Positions 23,394-33,519 are shown, counted from the stretch's first letter. The stretch: DNA of 51,211 bases from a virus (IMGVR_UViG_3300009149_000048:1-51211), one strand, 5' to 3'. The notes: generated from the letters alone by a model not told the origin. Program-made: numbers and translations.

Positions 23394-26300
23394 TTATGTT
23401 ATAGTGGGTGTTATTTGATTAACGTTTCCTGTTGTTTGGTTAATAGTGTTTTGGAATGTCACAGTTGGAACATCAGATGTACCTATAGAGTTTGATTTAT
23501 ATCTAGAAATAACTTCTATGTCGAAACCAAATTTCTTTTCATCGTAGTATATATCTAATCCCATAATCTTTCTGAATTCTACTTGTGTAACTCCTTCCTC
23601 ACCTGCTATTCGACCAATACCATCTGTACCTGGTCCAAAATAATCAGTCAAACGGTATTGATATACAACTTGAAAAACAATTGCATTGGCCGTCCCAAAC
23701 GTTAATTCTTTTGTACTTGTTGTGTCGTTACCATCAACACGTACATCTGCATATTTTATGGGTGATAAGTACAAATAACACCCAACTGAAGCTGGTCCTA
23801 ATAAATATTTATCATTTTCTCTAAAAGATGTTTTATTACTCCTATTGACACCACTTAGTGTACCGGTTAAGAAAGTACTTTGTTGATAATAATTGGTTAT
23901 TGGGTACTTTATTCCACTATATGCACTTATTGTTGTGTTATCATCTAACCATTCATCATTTGTATTAACAGCACTTTCGAATAAATCTGGGTGTTCACAA
24001 TGAACATATACTTCTGTTGAATCAAATGCAAAAGGTTTTACACCAACGACTGTTGATATATCCGGTTGTGTACCATTCCAAACAAAAAAGTCATTATCTG
24101 ATTTATAATTAGCAGTTGCACCCGATACAGATCCACTGAACCTAAATTGATTATCTGATAAATTTGGTGATAATTGCGCATACGTGGTTTTAGTAGTTGT
24201 TATATCTGTACTTCTGACATAAACAAATTGACCTTTTACTTGTGATGATTGATAAGGTAATGAAAATGCTGTTAATGCGGCATTGTCAATATCTTCTTGT
24301 GATGGATTACTTAACCCAAATGCTGGTAAATCATATCCCCCTTCCGAATCTACCTTTTCGAATTTACTACCCGATAAAACACCACCTATACCAGAAAATA
24401 ATTGGATGGGTGTTGCCGCGTCATTTTCTATTCTAACAAAATAATTCTTTGTGAGGATGGTACCTTTTGGTTTATCTAAAGAAGAAACTTCGTCTTTATA
24501 ATTACCGGCAAATACCGATACTGTCGAATTTTGTTGAACTATTTTTTGATTACCATTTTCATCTTCTAGTTTTACTAGTAAAACACCTACAGTTTTACTT
24601 ATTTCAGCTTCTAAAGATGCAATCTTATCTTCTAATGATTTTAAATAATCAAATAAACTAATAACGTTTCTTTCATCTGATAAAAACCCAGAAGCAATAC
24701 TGAAAGATTGGTGTTTCCATAATTTATTGTTTTGTGAAAATTGGTCATCAACGTGAGTGTAAATACCCTTTGCATTTAGATCTTCATTTAAGTTAACTTT
24801 TACTCTTTCATCATTAGTTTCCTTAACAATTTCTAATATTTCTTTAGAAACACCTAAATCATCCGGAAAAGGTATGGTTATAATAGGACTCCATTCAGAT
24901 TCTATTGGATTAGTTGGGTAACCAGCTTCAGAAAGAGATTTAATTCTAAATTCAACGGTTTCGTTAGCACCAATAGGAATGTCTAATTGGTTAATGTTAA
25001 CTTGTTCACCATTTTCAATATCTTGATCTTTCCAAAAATATTTTCCCGTATTTGGATCGAATGCTCTTTCTCGCAATGGTGATTTCATAGCAACCCAATT
25101 AGAATAAACCCCCCTTTCACCTTCTTGGTTTTCATATTCTTCTAGGTTGTTGGCAGCACCACCTTTAGTTAGATATCTATATTCAATTTTGAATTGAATT
25201 ACTTTTTGTTCGGTGCCATCTGTTGCTATTTTATTAGCGGGTAGTGGCCAAAAACCTCTAATTCTATACTTAGCATTTGCTGTAGAGGTTGTCTTATCTT
25301 GTGATTTAGAAAGAATATCAGAAATTACAGAATTGTATAATGTTTCTGTGGCTGCCCTTCTTTCAATCAAAGTGTTTATTTGATTATCATCGGAATCTCT
25401 TTCTATATCAGATTTATAGTTCTTTGTAGATATTTCTAATCTTTTTGTAGCAATTGCTTTGTCTAAATCACCTAATTCACTTTTTAGTGCATTTTTATCT
25501 TTGTTAAGTGATTTAATATCCTCGTTTGATTGTCCATCAGTAACGTGTTTGTTAATTTGAACAACTTTGAAATCTGTATTTACTAATGATGGTGCGTTTG
25601 GTGTGATGGCTTTAGACACCGGTGGTATATTTTCTTGTGTCATAGAAAACAATACCGCACCAAAATCAACTACCTTTTCTTGATAATATGTATCTAGTCT
25701 CTTAATAATATCATCAGTATCTTTAATAGTCAATTCATTAGAATAAAAACTTATTCCGGGTGAAAAATTATCAGCCGGTCTGTTTGATTCATTATCTATT
25801 GGTTTTAAAAAAACTGAAACATATTCATTAAAACCTATACCTATTCTAATTTCTGGTGTTATATCTTCATTAGGATAGAAAGATAATATGTTTGCACCTA
25901 TATTAACAGAATCATAACCCTCTGCCAATAATACTGATATAGTAGTCGTTTCGAAATCAATGTTAGTTATTTTATAACGAGTGTTTTTATCGTTTTTGTT
26001 AACTAACAACGAATCTCCTATTTTTAATTGTTGTGATTCTAGGGCACTAGAATTTTTATCGTTATAATTTAAGGTATCTAGTTGAAACTTTTGTGTTTTT
26101 CTTGTAGCTGTAATACCATTTACAACAATATCTTCAGTTGATTCAAAAACTCTCAAAACAGAAAAATTACCATAATATCTTGGTTCTATTGGTGGTAAAT
26201 CTAAAATATCATCATCAATAGTATAAAGGATACCATTTGTATTTATTATATCTAAAAAGTCTGCATATGACAATTCAGAATTGTTTTTTATTTGTTCGTT

Positions 26301-26807
26301 GAAAATATTAAGTTTAGCATCTGTGTCTAAATTCAAAATAAATTTTTGCATCTTAACCTTAGTGGTATTAGGGTTAAGTTCGGTAGGAAAATTAAGACCA
26401 ACATATAAATATGGATTTAAAAACGATTCAAAAAACCAATTACTTTTCGATTCAAATTCAGTTGGTGTTTGTACAGTTAATAAATCGTTTGCACTTTTCT
26501 TTAGTGAAGATTTTATGATAGTTCTAAATGTACCATCAGGTAATTGAACACTAGCATCGTTATTGTTTACAGAAGATATTTGTTTGATATTTTCATCAAG
26601 TCTTTCTATATCTTTTTTTAGTGCCCCAAAACTGGGTATAGTAACTGTTTTGATATTATCGTTTGCAAGGTCTTCTAATGATAGTGTTACAACATCAGCA
26701 TCACTGTTGACAACCTCAGATAGTTTTGTTAAAATTTCTGTGTTGTTACGCTGTAGTTTTATTAAATTTGAAACTATACTACTTAAACTGTTTTTAACAT
26801 CATTCAT
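23394..26807 (-). CDS. Large virion protein with fibronectin-III-like region
   Basis: 1137 aa. An N-terminal helical segment (about 1-95) could trimerise the protein. Around residues 430-495 is a second coiled coil (DIKSLNKDKNALKSELGDL and following). Residues about 510-650 look like a fibronectin type III domain: YRIRGFWPLP, FKIEYRYLTKGG, YSNWVAMKSP, and VEFRIKSLSEAGYPTNP ending in WSPIITI. Such domains are common in tail-tip and baseplate proteins. The C-terminal third is beta-rich. An exact ATTAAATA lies 21 nt upstream. Likely a baseplate or side-fibre component; exact role unknown. Confidence 0.7.
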   Translation of the reverse strand: MNDVKNSLSSIVSNLIKLQRNNTEILTKLSEVVNSDADVVTLSLEDLANDNIKTVTIPSFGALKKDIERLDENIKQISSVNNNDASVQLPDGTFRTIIKSSLKKSANDLLTVQTPTEFESKSNWFFESFLNPYLYVGLNFPTELNPNTTKVKMQKFILNLDTDAKLNIFNEQIKNNSELSYADFLDIINTNGILYTIDDDILDLPPIEPRYYGNFSVLRVFESTEDIVVNGITATRKTQKFQLDTLNYNDKNSSALESQQLKIGDSLLVNKNDKNTRYKITNIDFETTTISVLLAEGYDSVNIGANILSFYPNEDITPEIRIGIGFNEYVSVFLKPIDNESNRPADNFSPGISFYSNELTIKDTDDIIKRLDTYYQEKVVDFGAVLFSMTQENIPPVSKAITPNAPSLVNTDFKVVQINKHVTDGQSNEDIKSLNKDKNALKSELGDLDKAIATKRLEISTKNYKSDIERDSDDNQINTLIERRAATETLYNSVISDILSKSQDKTTSTANAKYRIRGFWPLPANKIATDGTEQKVIQFKIEYRYLTKGGAANNLEEYENQEGERGVYSNWVAMKSPLRERAFDPNTGKYFWKDQDIENGEQVNINQLDIPIGANETVEFRIKSLSEAGYPTNPIESEWSPIITIPFPDDLGVSKEILEIVKETNDERVKVNLNEDLNAKGIYTHVDDQFSQNNKLWKHQSFSIASGFLSDERNVISLFDYLKSLEDKIASLEAEISKTVGVLLVKLEDENGNQKIVQQNSTVSVFAGNYKDEVSSLDKPKGTILTKNYFVRIENDAATPIQLFSGIGGVLSGSKFEKVDSEGGYDLPAFGLSNPSQEDIDNAALTAFSLPYQSSQVKGQFVYVRSTDITTTKTTYAQLSPNLSDNQFRFSGSVSGATANYKSDNDFFVWNGTQPDISTVVGVKPFAFDSTEVYVHCEHPDLFESAVNTNDEWLDDNTTISAYSGIKYPITNYYQQSTFLTGTLSGVNRSNKTSFRENDKYLLGPASVGCYLYLSPIKYADVRVDGNDTTSTKELTFGTANAIVFQVVYQYRLTDYFGPGTDGIGRIAGEEGVTQVEFRKIMGLDIYYDEKKFGFDIEVISRYKSNSIGTSDVPTVTFQNTINQTTGNVNQITPTIT

Positions 26808-26828
26808 GTGTTTTTAATTATCTTTATA

Positions 26829-26836
26829 TATTTAAT
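26829..26836 (-). promoter_or_regulatory. Late-promoter-like ATTAAATA
   Basis: Minus-strand ATTAAATA, 21 nt before the ATG at 26807, directly after the stop codon of the 699-aa gene. Confidence 0.6.
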
Positions 26837-26837
26837 A

Positions 26838-28937
26838 TTATCTCAAAATGTCAATTGTAAATTCATATAAATTAGCATTAGTACAAATTATTTCTATAAT
26901 TGGTCTATTACTAATAAAATCAACATTACTTAATTTTGCAACTAACCATTTGTAATTACCTTGTTGCCTTACATTAGTTGCATCGGTGTAAATAAACATG
27001 TTTTTAGTATCTTTCAAAGAAAAACCATTTTCAAATACTATTCTATAAACTTGTCCGGTTTTGAACTTTTCAACAGTATCATCTAAATTAATGATAATGT
27101 CGTTATTTATATCTAATGTTTGTTCGGTCGTATTTTTAAAATAATTCTTATATAATCCAACATTTATTATGTTATTCTTTACGGGGTATTCTATTACATT
27201 TGTTGAATCTGTAATACCATTCCCTATAGAATAATTTATATTTCTAGACTCGTTGTAACAAATTGGGAAAAAGTTATATTCTTGTACTATATTACTAATA
27301 ATAACCTTACCCGGAACAGATTTATCTGCTTTTATACCCGGTCCTTGAACGAATGGACTCAAATCATAAGACAACTCATTTGTTAATTCACCAGCAACTA
27401 ATTTATTAATTCTATCACTGTTTTTTCTAATCAACTCTATTAACGTAGTAGGACTTTCTAATGCTATCATTGCATTTTGTACACTTTCTTCTAAATCGGA
27501 TATAGAATTAACTAATTCGTCTATAGTTGCTTGATTAAAATAGAAACTATTTAGGTTATCAACTGATGCTTGTAAATTAGAAATTGTAGATTGTTGTAAA
27601 AGAAATGTTTCTGTTGCATCTTGTAATTGAACCATCGCATCTGAAAATAAATCCATCGAAAAGGATGAATATTCATTTATACTTCTTTCTACACCAACAT
27701 TATCTGCACTAGTATCAAATTTTATATTTGTTTTAAGTGAATATGCATTACCATTTAATTTAGTTATTGAATTGGGTTTAAATTTTGTAAAAGATTTCAA
27801 TTTTGAACCATCACTCAACGTTTCGTTAAAATCATCAATAAATAAAACCCCATAAAGGTTTCTTTTTATCAAAGACGAGTCAGATTCGTTATATATATCA
27901 TAATATATTAGAATGGTATTAAATGAAAAATTTTGTGCTTCTGCCGTAGAATTCAATTCTGATAAAGATTGAACATTTGGGTCATTTGTAATCTTAGAAT
28001 ATTTTGAAATATCCCAATCTATGACAATGCCATCTAGGTTTGTTAATTTAACTTCAAAGGGGTTTGTCCCACTAAGTGAATTAGAAACTTCTATTGTTGT
28101 ATTACCTGTTGCACCAAAAACATTTTCGGTTGCATAGAAATCGTTTATACTGTCTTGAAAATATGCTTTGATAGACATTCTAGGATCAGCTGGTTCACTT
28201 CTACCTTCTATGTCATCACCATTTGTTCCATACCATTTTAATGTTGGATTATAGTTATTATCTGATAAAATATTGAACAAAACACTAGGTGTGCTACCAT
28301 GTTCTGTTGGGATGTGTAGGTAAACTTGTGTATATGCTTCACCCCCTCTATTAACGTTATTAATTAAATCAATATCACCTAGATATTTAACGACTCTATT
28401 GTATATATCACCACTGGTATTATCTACATTTTCAGTTTCCTCAACAAAAAGATTAGATACATTAGCATCATCGGGACCTGCTGCATTAAATCGAATTGCA
28501 CCAACATCACCAACCCATTTCCAAAATAGTCTTTCTGTTATTGATTGATATGTAGAACTATCATATAAATTACCATCCGAATTTTGTTGATTTAATATAA
28601 GATTTTCCCAGTTAAGAACATAATTTTGAAAACTATTAGCAATGTATGTGTTTTGTTGTGAATTACCATTAATCATATCACTTAGTACTGTGGTGTCAAA
28701 ATACCCACCTGTTGCACCAACCACATTCTGTCTATTTCCAATAGCCTGCCATACAATATTGTTTGAACCACTACTTGGTGTATTAACTTTAGGTAAATCT
28801 AGTGCTGCAAATTTACTAAATGTGAATCTAAAATTATCATCACTAAAAGTTTTTGCTATATCATTCGCTGCTGATGAAAACACATATAGACTTCCTCCGG
28901 AAATTCTTAGTGGCCTTATGAGACTGGTTGCTGACAT
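26838..28937 (-). CDS. Tail fibre-like virion protein, 699 aa
   Basis: The N-terminal 400 residues are beta-rich and contain GATG micro-segments (VVGATGG, FGATGNT). A coiled coil spans about residues 425-515 (LQDATETFLLQQSTISNLQ, then DELVNSISDLEESVQNAM). A beta-rich C-terminal domain of about 170 residues follows. This shaft-plus-tip arrangement is typical of trimeric tail fibres or baseplate spikes. It is transcribed towards the 1137-aa gene, whose promoter motif abuts its stop codon. No receptor-binding family is recognised. Confidence 0.65.
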   Translation of the reverse strand: MSATSLIRPLRISGGSLYVFSSAANDIAKTFSDDNFRFTFSKFAALDLPKVNTPSSGSNNIVWQAIGNRQNVVGATGGYFDTTVLSDMINGNSQQNTYIANSFQNYVLNWENLILNQQNSDGNLYDSSTYQSITERLFWKWVGDVGAIRFNAAGPDDANVSNLFVEETENVDNTSGDIYNRVVKYLGDIDLINNVNRGGEAYTQVYLHIPTEHGSTPSVLFNILSDNNYNPTLKWYGTNGDDIEGRSEPADPRMSIKAYFQDSINDFYATENVFGATGNTTIEVSNSLSGTNPFEVKLTNLDGIVIDWDISKYSKITNDPNVQSLSELNSTAEAQNFSFNTILIYYDIYNESDSSLIKRNLYGVLFIDDFNETLSDGSKLKSFTKFKPNSITKLNGNAYSLKTNIKFDTSADNVGVERSINEYSSFSMDLFSDAMVQLQDATETFLLQQSTISNLQASVDNLNSFYFNQATIDELVNSISDLEESVQNAMIALESPTTLIELIRKNSDRINKLVAGELTNELSYDLSPFVQGPGIKADKSVPGKVIISNIVQEYNFFPICYNESRNINYSIGNGITDSTNVIEYPVKNNIINVGLYKNYFKNTTEQTLDINNDIIINLDDTVEKFKTGQVYRIVFENGFSLKDTKNMFIYTDATNVRQQGNYKWLVAKLSNVDFISNRPIIEIICTNANLYEFTIDILR

Positions 28938-28962
28938 ATTATTCTATGTTTATTTTAAATTG

Positions 28963-28970
28963 ATTAAATA
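28963..28970 (+). promoter_or_regulatory. ATTAAATA on the plus strand before the GIY-YIG gene
   Basis: Exact copy in the TTGATTAAATAATAG context on the plus strand, 61 nt from the ATG at 29032, with a stem-loop in between. It is the only copy noted that points towards the homing-endonuclease remnant. Confidence 0.35.
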
Positions 28971-28972
28971 AT

Positions 28973-29015
28973 AGAAAGGAATATCAATGGAACACTAATT
29001 CCTCCATTCCTTTCT
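28973..29015. terminator. Nested stem-loop between divergent genes
   Basis: Outer arms AGAAAGGAAT (28973-28982) and ATTCCTTTCT (29006-29015) enclose an inner GGAA (28989-28992)/TTCC (28999-29002) stem. It could terminate minus-strand read-through coming from beyond the endonuclease remnant, or structure the leader of that gene. Confidence 0.6.
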
Positions 29016-29031
29016 AAAATTAACTTGTAAT

Positions 29032-29250
29032 ATGAATTATTTAATCCAGGAAAATATTGACCTTTCTAAAGGTGGTATTTATCAAATCAACAATAAAGTT
29101 TATATAGGACTTACTAAAAACTTTAAATCCAGATTTAAACAACATTTTTCTAAACTTATTAAAAACAATCATATTAATAATTATTTACAATATTCATTTA
29201 ATAAGTATAGAAAGACATGGTGTAAAAGAAGGTACATTCAAATACAATGA
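29032..29250 (+). CDS. GIY-YIG homing endonuclease, N-terminal fragment
   Basis: 72 codons, the only obvious gene on the plus strand within the virion block. Residues 15-17 are GIY and 24-26 YIG. The conserved Arg34 and His38 follow (KSRFKQH), then a NNYLQYSFNKY stretch typical of this domain. The frame then runs out into unrelated residues (WCKRRYIQIQ) and stops before the catalytic Glu. A different frame continues with homing-endonuclease sequence to 29512. The original gene is therefore frameshifted or carries an internal deletion and is probably inactive. It sits in an intergenic position between two tail genes. Confidence 0.75.
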   Translation: MNYLIQENIDLSKGGIYQINNKVYIGLTKNFKSRFKQHFSKLIKNNHINNYLQYSFNKYRKTWCKRRYIQIQ

Positions 29251-29512
29251 ATTTAGAAGAAAACAATCAGAAAATTCTAAAGGTAGAGTAACAACATCAT
29301 TAGAAATATTAGGTGAAGAAAGGTGGAATGAATTTTTAGAAAAGAATAAGTTGTCACAAAAGACTAGAAAAGTTGTTGTAATAGATGGTGTAACTTATGA
29401 TAGTTTACGAGATGCTGAAAGAAAAACAGGTATTCTTAGAATTACTATATCTAGAAGATGTAAGAATGAAAATTTCCCTAATTACTTTTTTGATATAAAA
29501 AAAGAGGACTAA
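29204..29512 (+). pseudogene. Homing endonuclease C-terminal remnant with NUMOD1-like DNA-binding module
   Basis: This frame, shifted by +1 relative to the GIY-YIG fragment, has no start codon of its own that fits. It encodes HGVKEGTFKYNEFRRKQSEN, a helical linker, and then a NUMOD1-like helix-turn-helix (VVVIDGVTYDSLRDAERKTG followed by ILRITISRRCKN), ending in TAA at 29510-29512 inside the terminator stem. NUMOD1 modules form the DNA-recognition tail of phage GIY-YIG and HNH homing enzymes. The join falls somewhere in 29162-29247, where both frames are open. Confidence 0.7.
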
Positions 29513-29529
29513 AAAATAGTCCTCTTTTT
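29499..29529. terminator. Bidirectional terminator
   Basis: A perfect 13-bp stem, AAAAAGAGGACTA (29499-29511) with TAGTCCTCTTTTT (29517-29529), and a 5-nt loop. It lies between the plus-strand endonuclease remnant and the minus-strand 174-aa gene and has T runs in both directions. Confidence 0.88.
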
Positions 29530-29547
29530 GTTTCGATTAGTTTATTA

Positions 29548-30072
29548 TTAACCTAGTACAACCCACGAAACCCCATTCCAACCCCTAAAAGTATTATTAG
29601 TTGAGTCAAATGTAATTACATTTGGTCCTGTAGCACCAAGTCCATTTGCACCAACATCAATTAATTCTACTTCTGTCATTCTAGGTACTTGTATTGCTAT
29701 GAAATTTTCGAATCCAACAACGTGTGTACTGTTTGGTCCTGTTGCACCAACCGCCACTATTGTGTCTAATATTTTTGAATTGTCACTTCCTAATTGTATT
29801 GAAGCACCATCATTTAATAATGAAATATTACCACTTTGTAAATCTATGTTACCCGATTGTATATCCAACCCACCTAATGTTAGTGTAATACTTTCTGTTG
29901 TTATTGTATTATCAGCACCAACATTAGTATTATCAATTTTACCAGTAGTTGTGTTAACTATACCTAAAAGATTATTTATAGTATCTGTATTAATTTTAAA
30001 GTTATAATTAATAGTAATTCTATCAGCAGATAATGAATTAGTTCCTTTTAATGTTTTAATTGTTATTGCCAT
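29548..30072 (-). CDS. Small virion protein with GATG segments
   Basis: 174 aa. The N-terminus (TIKTLKGTNSLSADRITINYNFKINTDTINNLLG) resembles phage fibre attachment segments. A short Gly/Ser/Asp-rich beta repeat follows (DIQSGNIDLQSGNISLL), then two GATGPN elements. The closing motif (FDSTNNTFRGWNGVSWVVLG) is the 'new data value in a fibre' type ending also found at the end of the 48304 fibre (YNTTDNKFQGYENGAWANLI). It follows the gpI-like gene by 27 nt and is closed by the terminator at 29499-29529. Likely a small tail or fibre component. Confidence 0.65.
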   Translation of the reverse strand: MAITIKTLKGTNSLSADRITINYNFKINTDTINNLLGIVNTTTGKIDNTNVGADNTITTESITLTLGGLDIQSGNIDLQSGNISLLNDGASIQLGSDNSKILDTIVAVGATGPNSTHVVGFENFIAIQVPRMTEVELIDVGANGLGATGPNVITFDSTNNTFRGWNGVSWVVLG

Positions 30073-30099
30073 TTTGTATATTTTTGTTTTAATTTTTAA

Positions 30100-33000
30100 T
30101 TAGGTCACCCTAATCAATCCATTTTTAGTAACAGTTTTTATATTACCATTAGTATCTTCTAGAGTTAGTGATATGTTATATTCACCTTCTTCTGTAAAAA
30201 GATAAACCATGTATCTATTCAACCAATTGAATATTACCTCTCCTGTTTCTACTTTTGTTATCTTCCAAACAGGGTTTTTAAATCCCGGCATTTTAGATAT
30301 ATCATAATTGAAATATATCTGCGTGTAAGGACTCACATTTCTTTGGTAATAAAGAACATCTAAACTATTCCATGTAGCATTAGTTGTTATACACCTAGCA
30401 TATTTAGTACCATACACGTTATTGTATTTAATAATATTAATTTCATTACTATCATAGAATTTATTAACAGCAAGAATCTTTTCATCTCTATAATCAGCTG
30501 TTGCTCCTTGATAAGATTTAACAATATTAAATTCCCATTCTTGAAATGGTGAATTATCATTTAAGTCGTCATTTAAGTCTGAAAGTGTTGTTATTGAATT
30601 AGGTATGTCGTAAGAAATGTTATCTATTGTTATTGTTCCTTGTCCCGTTGCGCCCGTTGATCCAGTTGCACCAGATTGTATATTTAGTGTTGAGTATATG
30701 TCGAATGCTGATGGGGAATCCCCTAATACACCAAACCCATTTAAAGGGGTATTATATTCAGACACTTCACAATTAGTACCACTAAAATAAAATCTATTTG
30801 GTGCCTCAAATGATTTAGAAACGGCCACTATTTGTTCAATAGTAGTTGCACCATATTCTATTGTTGGTCTATATTCATATAAAAAACTATATGCTATTGG
30901 GTATAATTCTTCATCTAATTCATAAACTTGATCTACAAAGTCTATATAAACATTATTAATATCACTATTTCTAGTAAACGTTATAGATTCTAATAACGTA
31001 CCACCATCATCTAAAATATCGAAACCAAATGTACCAGTGTCTTGTAATTCATTTATATAAAATTTAGTAAATGTGGGACTGAGGGTATCCCAATAAAGGT
31101 GATCGGCTTCTTCCCAAGTAGTTTCATCACCTATATTTTTCCATGTATAAGAATTTATATCACCCTTACCTCTTAATATGGCATCTTGTCTTACTAGATT
31201 TTGATAGAATTCGACCCTATCCGTACTATGCCATGTTATAATAGCATCGTCTGTAATAGTATTTGGTAAAAACGGTAAATCCCATGTACTGTTCATATCA
31301 TTCCAAGATATTTTATCTAAGTCATCCCACGAAACATCTTTAAAATCCATTATTTTCCAAGCTGTAAAGTTTGGTTTCTTTTGTTCAACGGTAATATAAT
31401 TGATTTCTGTGTTTCTACTATACGACCCATACATATCATATAGTGTCAATTCTACAGTATATTCACCTTCGTATGGTAAATTAACCGCCCATTCTCTTAA
31501 TGTTCTTGGATTTCCTTTTATTGAATTTTCCCAATATGGTGTTTTTTCGTTTGCCTTTTTGTAAATAAACCACTCTATTTCATAAAAATTAGAATTTCCT
31601 ATATCATCCCAAGAAACCCCAGAAAAAGGATCGTCTGCATTATTATATGGAATAGTAGGAAAACCAGAATCTGTCGAAAAATTAAAATCGTTATAGTTGT
31701 GTTTTTCATCTAAAATGTTCCATGTTACTTGTGCATCGTTCCAAGAAATGTCAAAAGATGTGTTTTTTAATAAAATAGGATACCCAACTGGAATGTCTTC
31801 ATTATTATCTAATTCTAAAACATTAAATTTTCTATCGAAAAAATATTGTAGATATGCTTCTTTATAATCTTCTATGGGTTGGTCACCATTCAAGAAGTCT
31901 TGATATGATAGTGTAGGTGGTGTTCCCGCAAATTGACCTTGTGTTACAGTTGATTCAATTACCGCATTTGTACTGAATCTTTCAACAAATAAAATTTTAT
32001 TACCATCTAAGTTTATATAAAAGTTGTTAAAGGGTTCACCTAGTGATAACAACCCATCATATAAACGAGCCATGTTGCTATTATTTGTACTTTGATATTC
32101 CGCGGTAATTTCAAAACCTACACCACTAACTGCGTCGAATATCCTAAGTGTGTTATCATAAAATGAATTAGTTAGTGTGAATTCCCTTACCTTTAAATCG
32201 GTACTACCATCTAATAATAAATCTGGACCTATCCTAGTACCAACCCATTCCAATGGTCTTAAATCTTCAATAAAACCAAAATTACTAGGGTAAACATCAA
32301 AAGTTGGGTTTATGTTTATATCTATATTATCTATTCGATTAAACGTTTGCCAATAATTTAATTCTATTTTAGTGTAATATAGCGCTTCACCTATTATATC
32401 AACAATCCTACTGTTTAGTGGTAGAAAATATTTTTTTAATTTGTCTTTTAATGCATATAACTTTATTAGTATTTCATCAATTGTGAATTCAAAAACTTCT
32501 TTGGTTATAGGTAAACCATCCTCATCAAATTCCCCAGTCTCTTCTGTTATTTGATAGAACATACCAAACTTATTAGTTTTAGTATATATTTTAGACGGAA
32601 ATAAATCAGAAAGTTCTTCGGTGTTGTTAGAATTCAACAATACACTTTCTATATCAACTGGTCTATATTTTCCAAAATTTTCTGAATCAACCTTTACGTT
32701 TTTCCAATATTCTTTTATGGTCAGTGATTCATATCCAAAAAACTTAATTATATTTATAAGTGCCTTGTAAGAACCAAGATATGGAAAAATATTATGAAAT
32801 TCTAATAATAATTCTTTTCTTTTCTTGTTGAGGACGTTAAAATCTATTTCTTCTTCTTTTACATTAGTAGTGTCAAAAATTAAGTAATCTTTATTGTTTA
32901 CATTATTACCTAGTGTTTCTAATAACAGTGGGAGTCTAGTATCTTCAGCAACGGTATCTACAAAGAAAAAAATCTCACCAATTTTTTCTTTTGAAATCAA

Positions 33001-33516
33001 ATCCTTGAAGTAAATATTAACTTTACCAACAAAAGAATTTTCTTCACTAGATGAAAACCCTATATTTGCCGTAAAATAATCTTGTCTTAAATTGTTTATG
33101 TCATAAGAATTTGGTATATTTGTATAGGTAGCACCAGACACGGTGGTATTGCTAAATGAGGCATCATACGTCGCTTCTACAGCAACTTCTGTTTTTTTAT
33201 CTATATAGTATGTCTTATCGTCTAAAGTGATGTCAAACGCAAAAAATTCATCTTGTGCAGTGGGGTCAATTTCGAAAACAATTTCAGCTTCATCTGAATC
33301 TACATTTGTTGGTTTAACAAACATAAATTTATTATATTTTTCACTATAAACTTTTTCTAAAACAACAATTTGTTCAGACTCTATTAAATCTACCGATATA
33401 GGTTGTTCCGATAAAACATAATTACCCCTATATAACCCACTATTAGAATCATAGAATAAATTAAGATTGTTTCCTTTTTTGTTAAAAAAACGTAAGTTTT
33501 CTTTTTTTAATGACAT
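30100..33516 (-). CDS. Baseplate wedge protein, gp7/P2 gpI-like, with PKD-like domains
   Basis: 1138 aa. Residues about 225-270 (KKRKELLLEFHNIFPYLGSYKALINIIKFFGYE, here split: KKRKELLLEFHN, then YKALINIIKFFGYE and IKEYW) follow the tail protein I signature, where a helix-rich segment precedes a Glu-Trp/Tyr-Trp end. Its place right after the gp25-like and gp6-like genes matches gpW-gpJ-gpI of P2 and gp25-gp6-gp7 of T4. PKD-like beta sandwiches are seen near residue 687 (EGEYTVELTLYDMYGS) and at the C-terminus (EGEYNISLTLEDTNGN). Between 585 and 1050 short Trp motifs such as SWDDIG, SWDDLD and SWNDMN recur. A collagen-like GATGSTGATG lies near 950. Confidence 0.65.
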   Translation of the reverse strand: MSLKKENLRFFNKKGNNLNLFYDSNSGLYRGNYVLSEQPISVDLIESEQIVVLEKVYSEKYNKFMFVKPTNVDSDEAEIVFEIDPTAQDEFFAFDITLDDKTYYIDKKTEVAVEATYDASFSNTTVSGATYTNIPNSYDINNLRQDYFTANIGFSSSEENSFVGKVNIYFKDLISKEKIGEIFFFVDTVAEDTRLPLLLETLGNNVNNKDYLIFDTTNVKEEEIDFNVLNKKRKELLLEFHNIFPYLGSYKALINIIKFFGYESLTIKEYWKNVKVDSENFGKYRPVDIESVLLNSNNTEELSDLFPSKIYTKTNKFGMFYQITEETGEFDEDGLPITKEVFEFTIDEILIKLYALKDKLKKYFLPLNSRIVDIIGEALYYTKIELNYWQTFNRIDNIDININPTFDVYPSNFGFIEDLRPLEWVGTRIGPDLLLDGSTDLKVREFTLTNSFYDNTLRIFDAVSGVGFEITAEYQSTNNSNMARLYDGLLSLGEPFNNFYINLDGNKILFVERFSTNAVIESTVTQGQFAGTPPTLSYQDFLNGDQPIEDYKEAYLQYFFDRKFNVLELDNNEDIPVGYPILLKNTSFDISWNDAQVTWNILDEKHNYNDFNFSTDSGFPTIPYNNADDPFSGVSWDDIGNSNFYEIEWFIYKKANEKTPYWENSIKGNPRTLREWAVNLPYEGEYTVELTLYDMYGSYSRNTEINYITVEQKKPNFTAWKIMDFKDVSWDDLDKISWNDMNSTWDLPFLPNTITDDAIITWHSTDRVEFYQNLVRQDAILRGKGDINSYTWKNIGDETTWEEADHLYWDTLSPTFTKFYINELQDTGTFGFDILDDGGTLLESITFTRNSDINNVYIDFVDQVYELDEELYPIAYSFLYEYRPTIEYGATTIEQIVAVSKSFEAPNRFYFSGTNCEVSEYNTPLNGFGVLGDSPSAFDIYSTLNIQSGATGSTGATGQGTITIDNISYDIPNSITTLSDLNDDLNDNSPFQEWEFNIVKSYQGATADYRDEKILAVNKFYDSNEINIIKYNNVYGTKYARCITTNATWNSLDVLYYQRNVSPYTQIYFNYDISKMPGFKNPVWKITKVETGEVIFNWLNRYMVYLFTEEGEYNISLTLEDTNGNIKTVTKNGLIRVT

Positions 33517-33519
33517 CTA

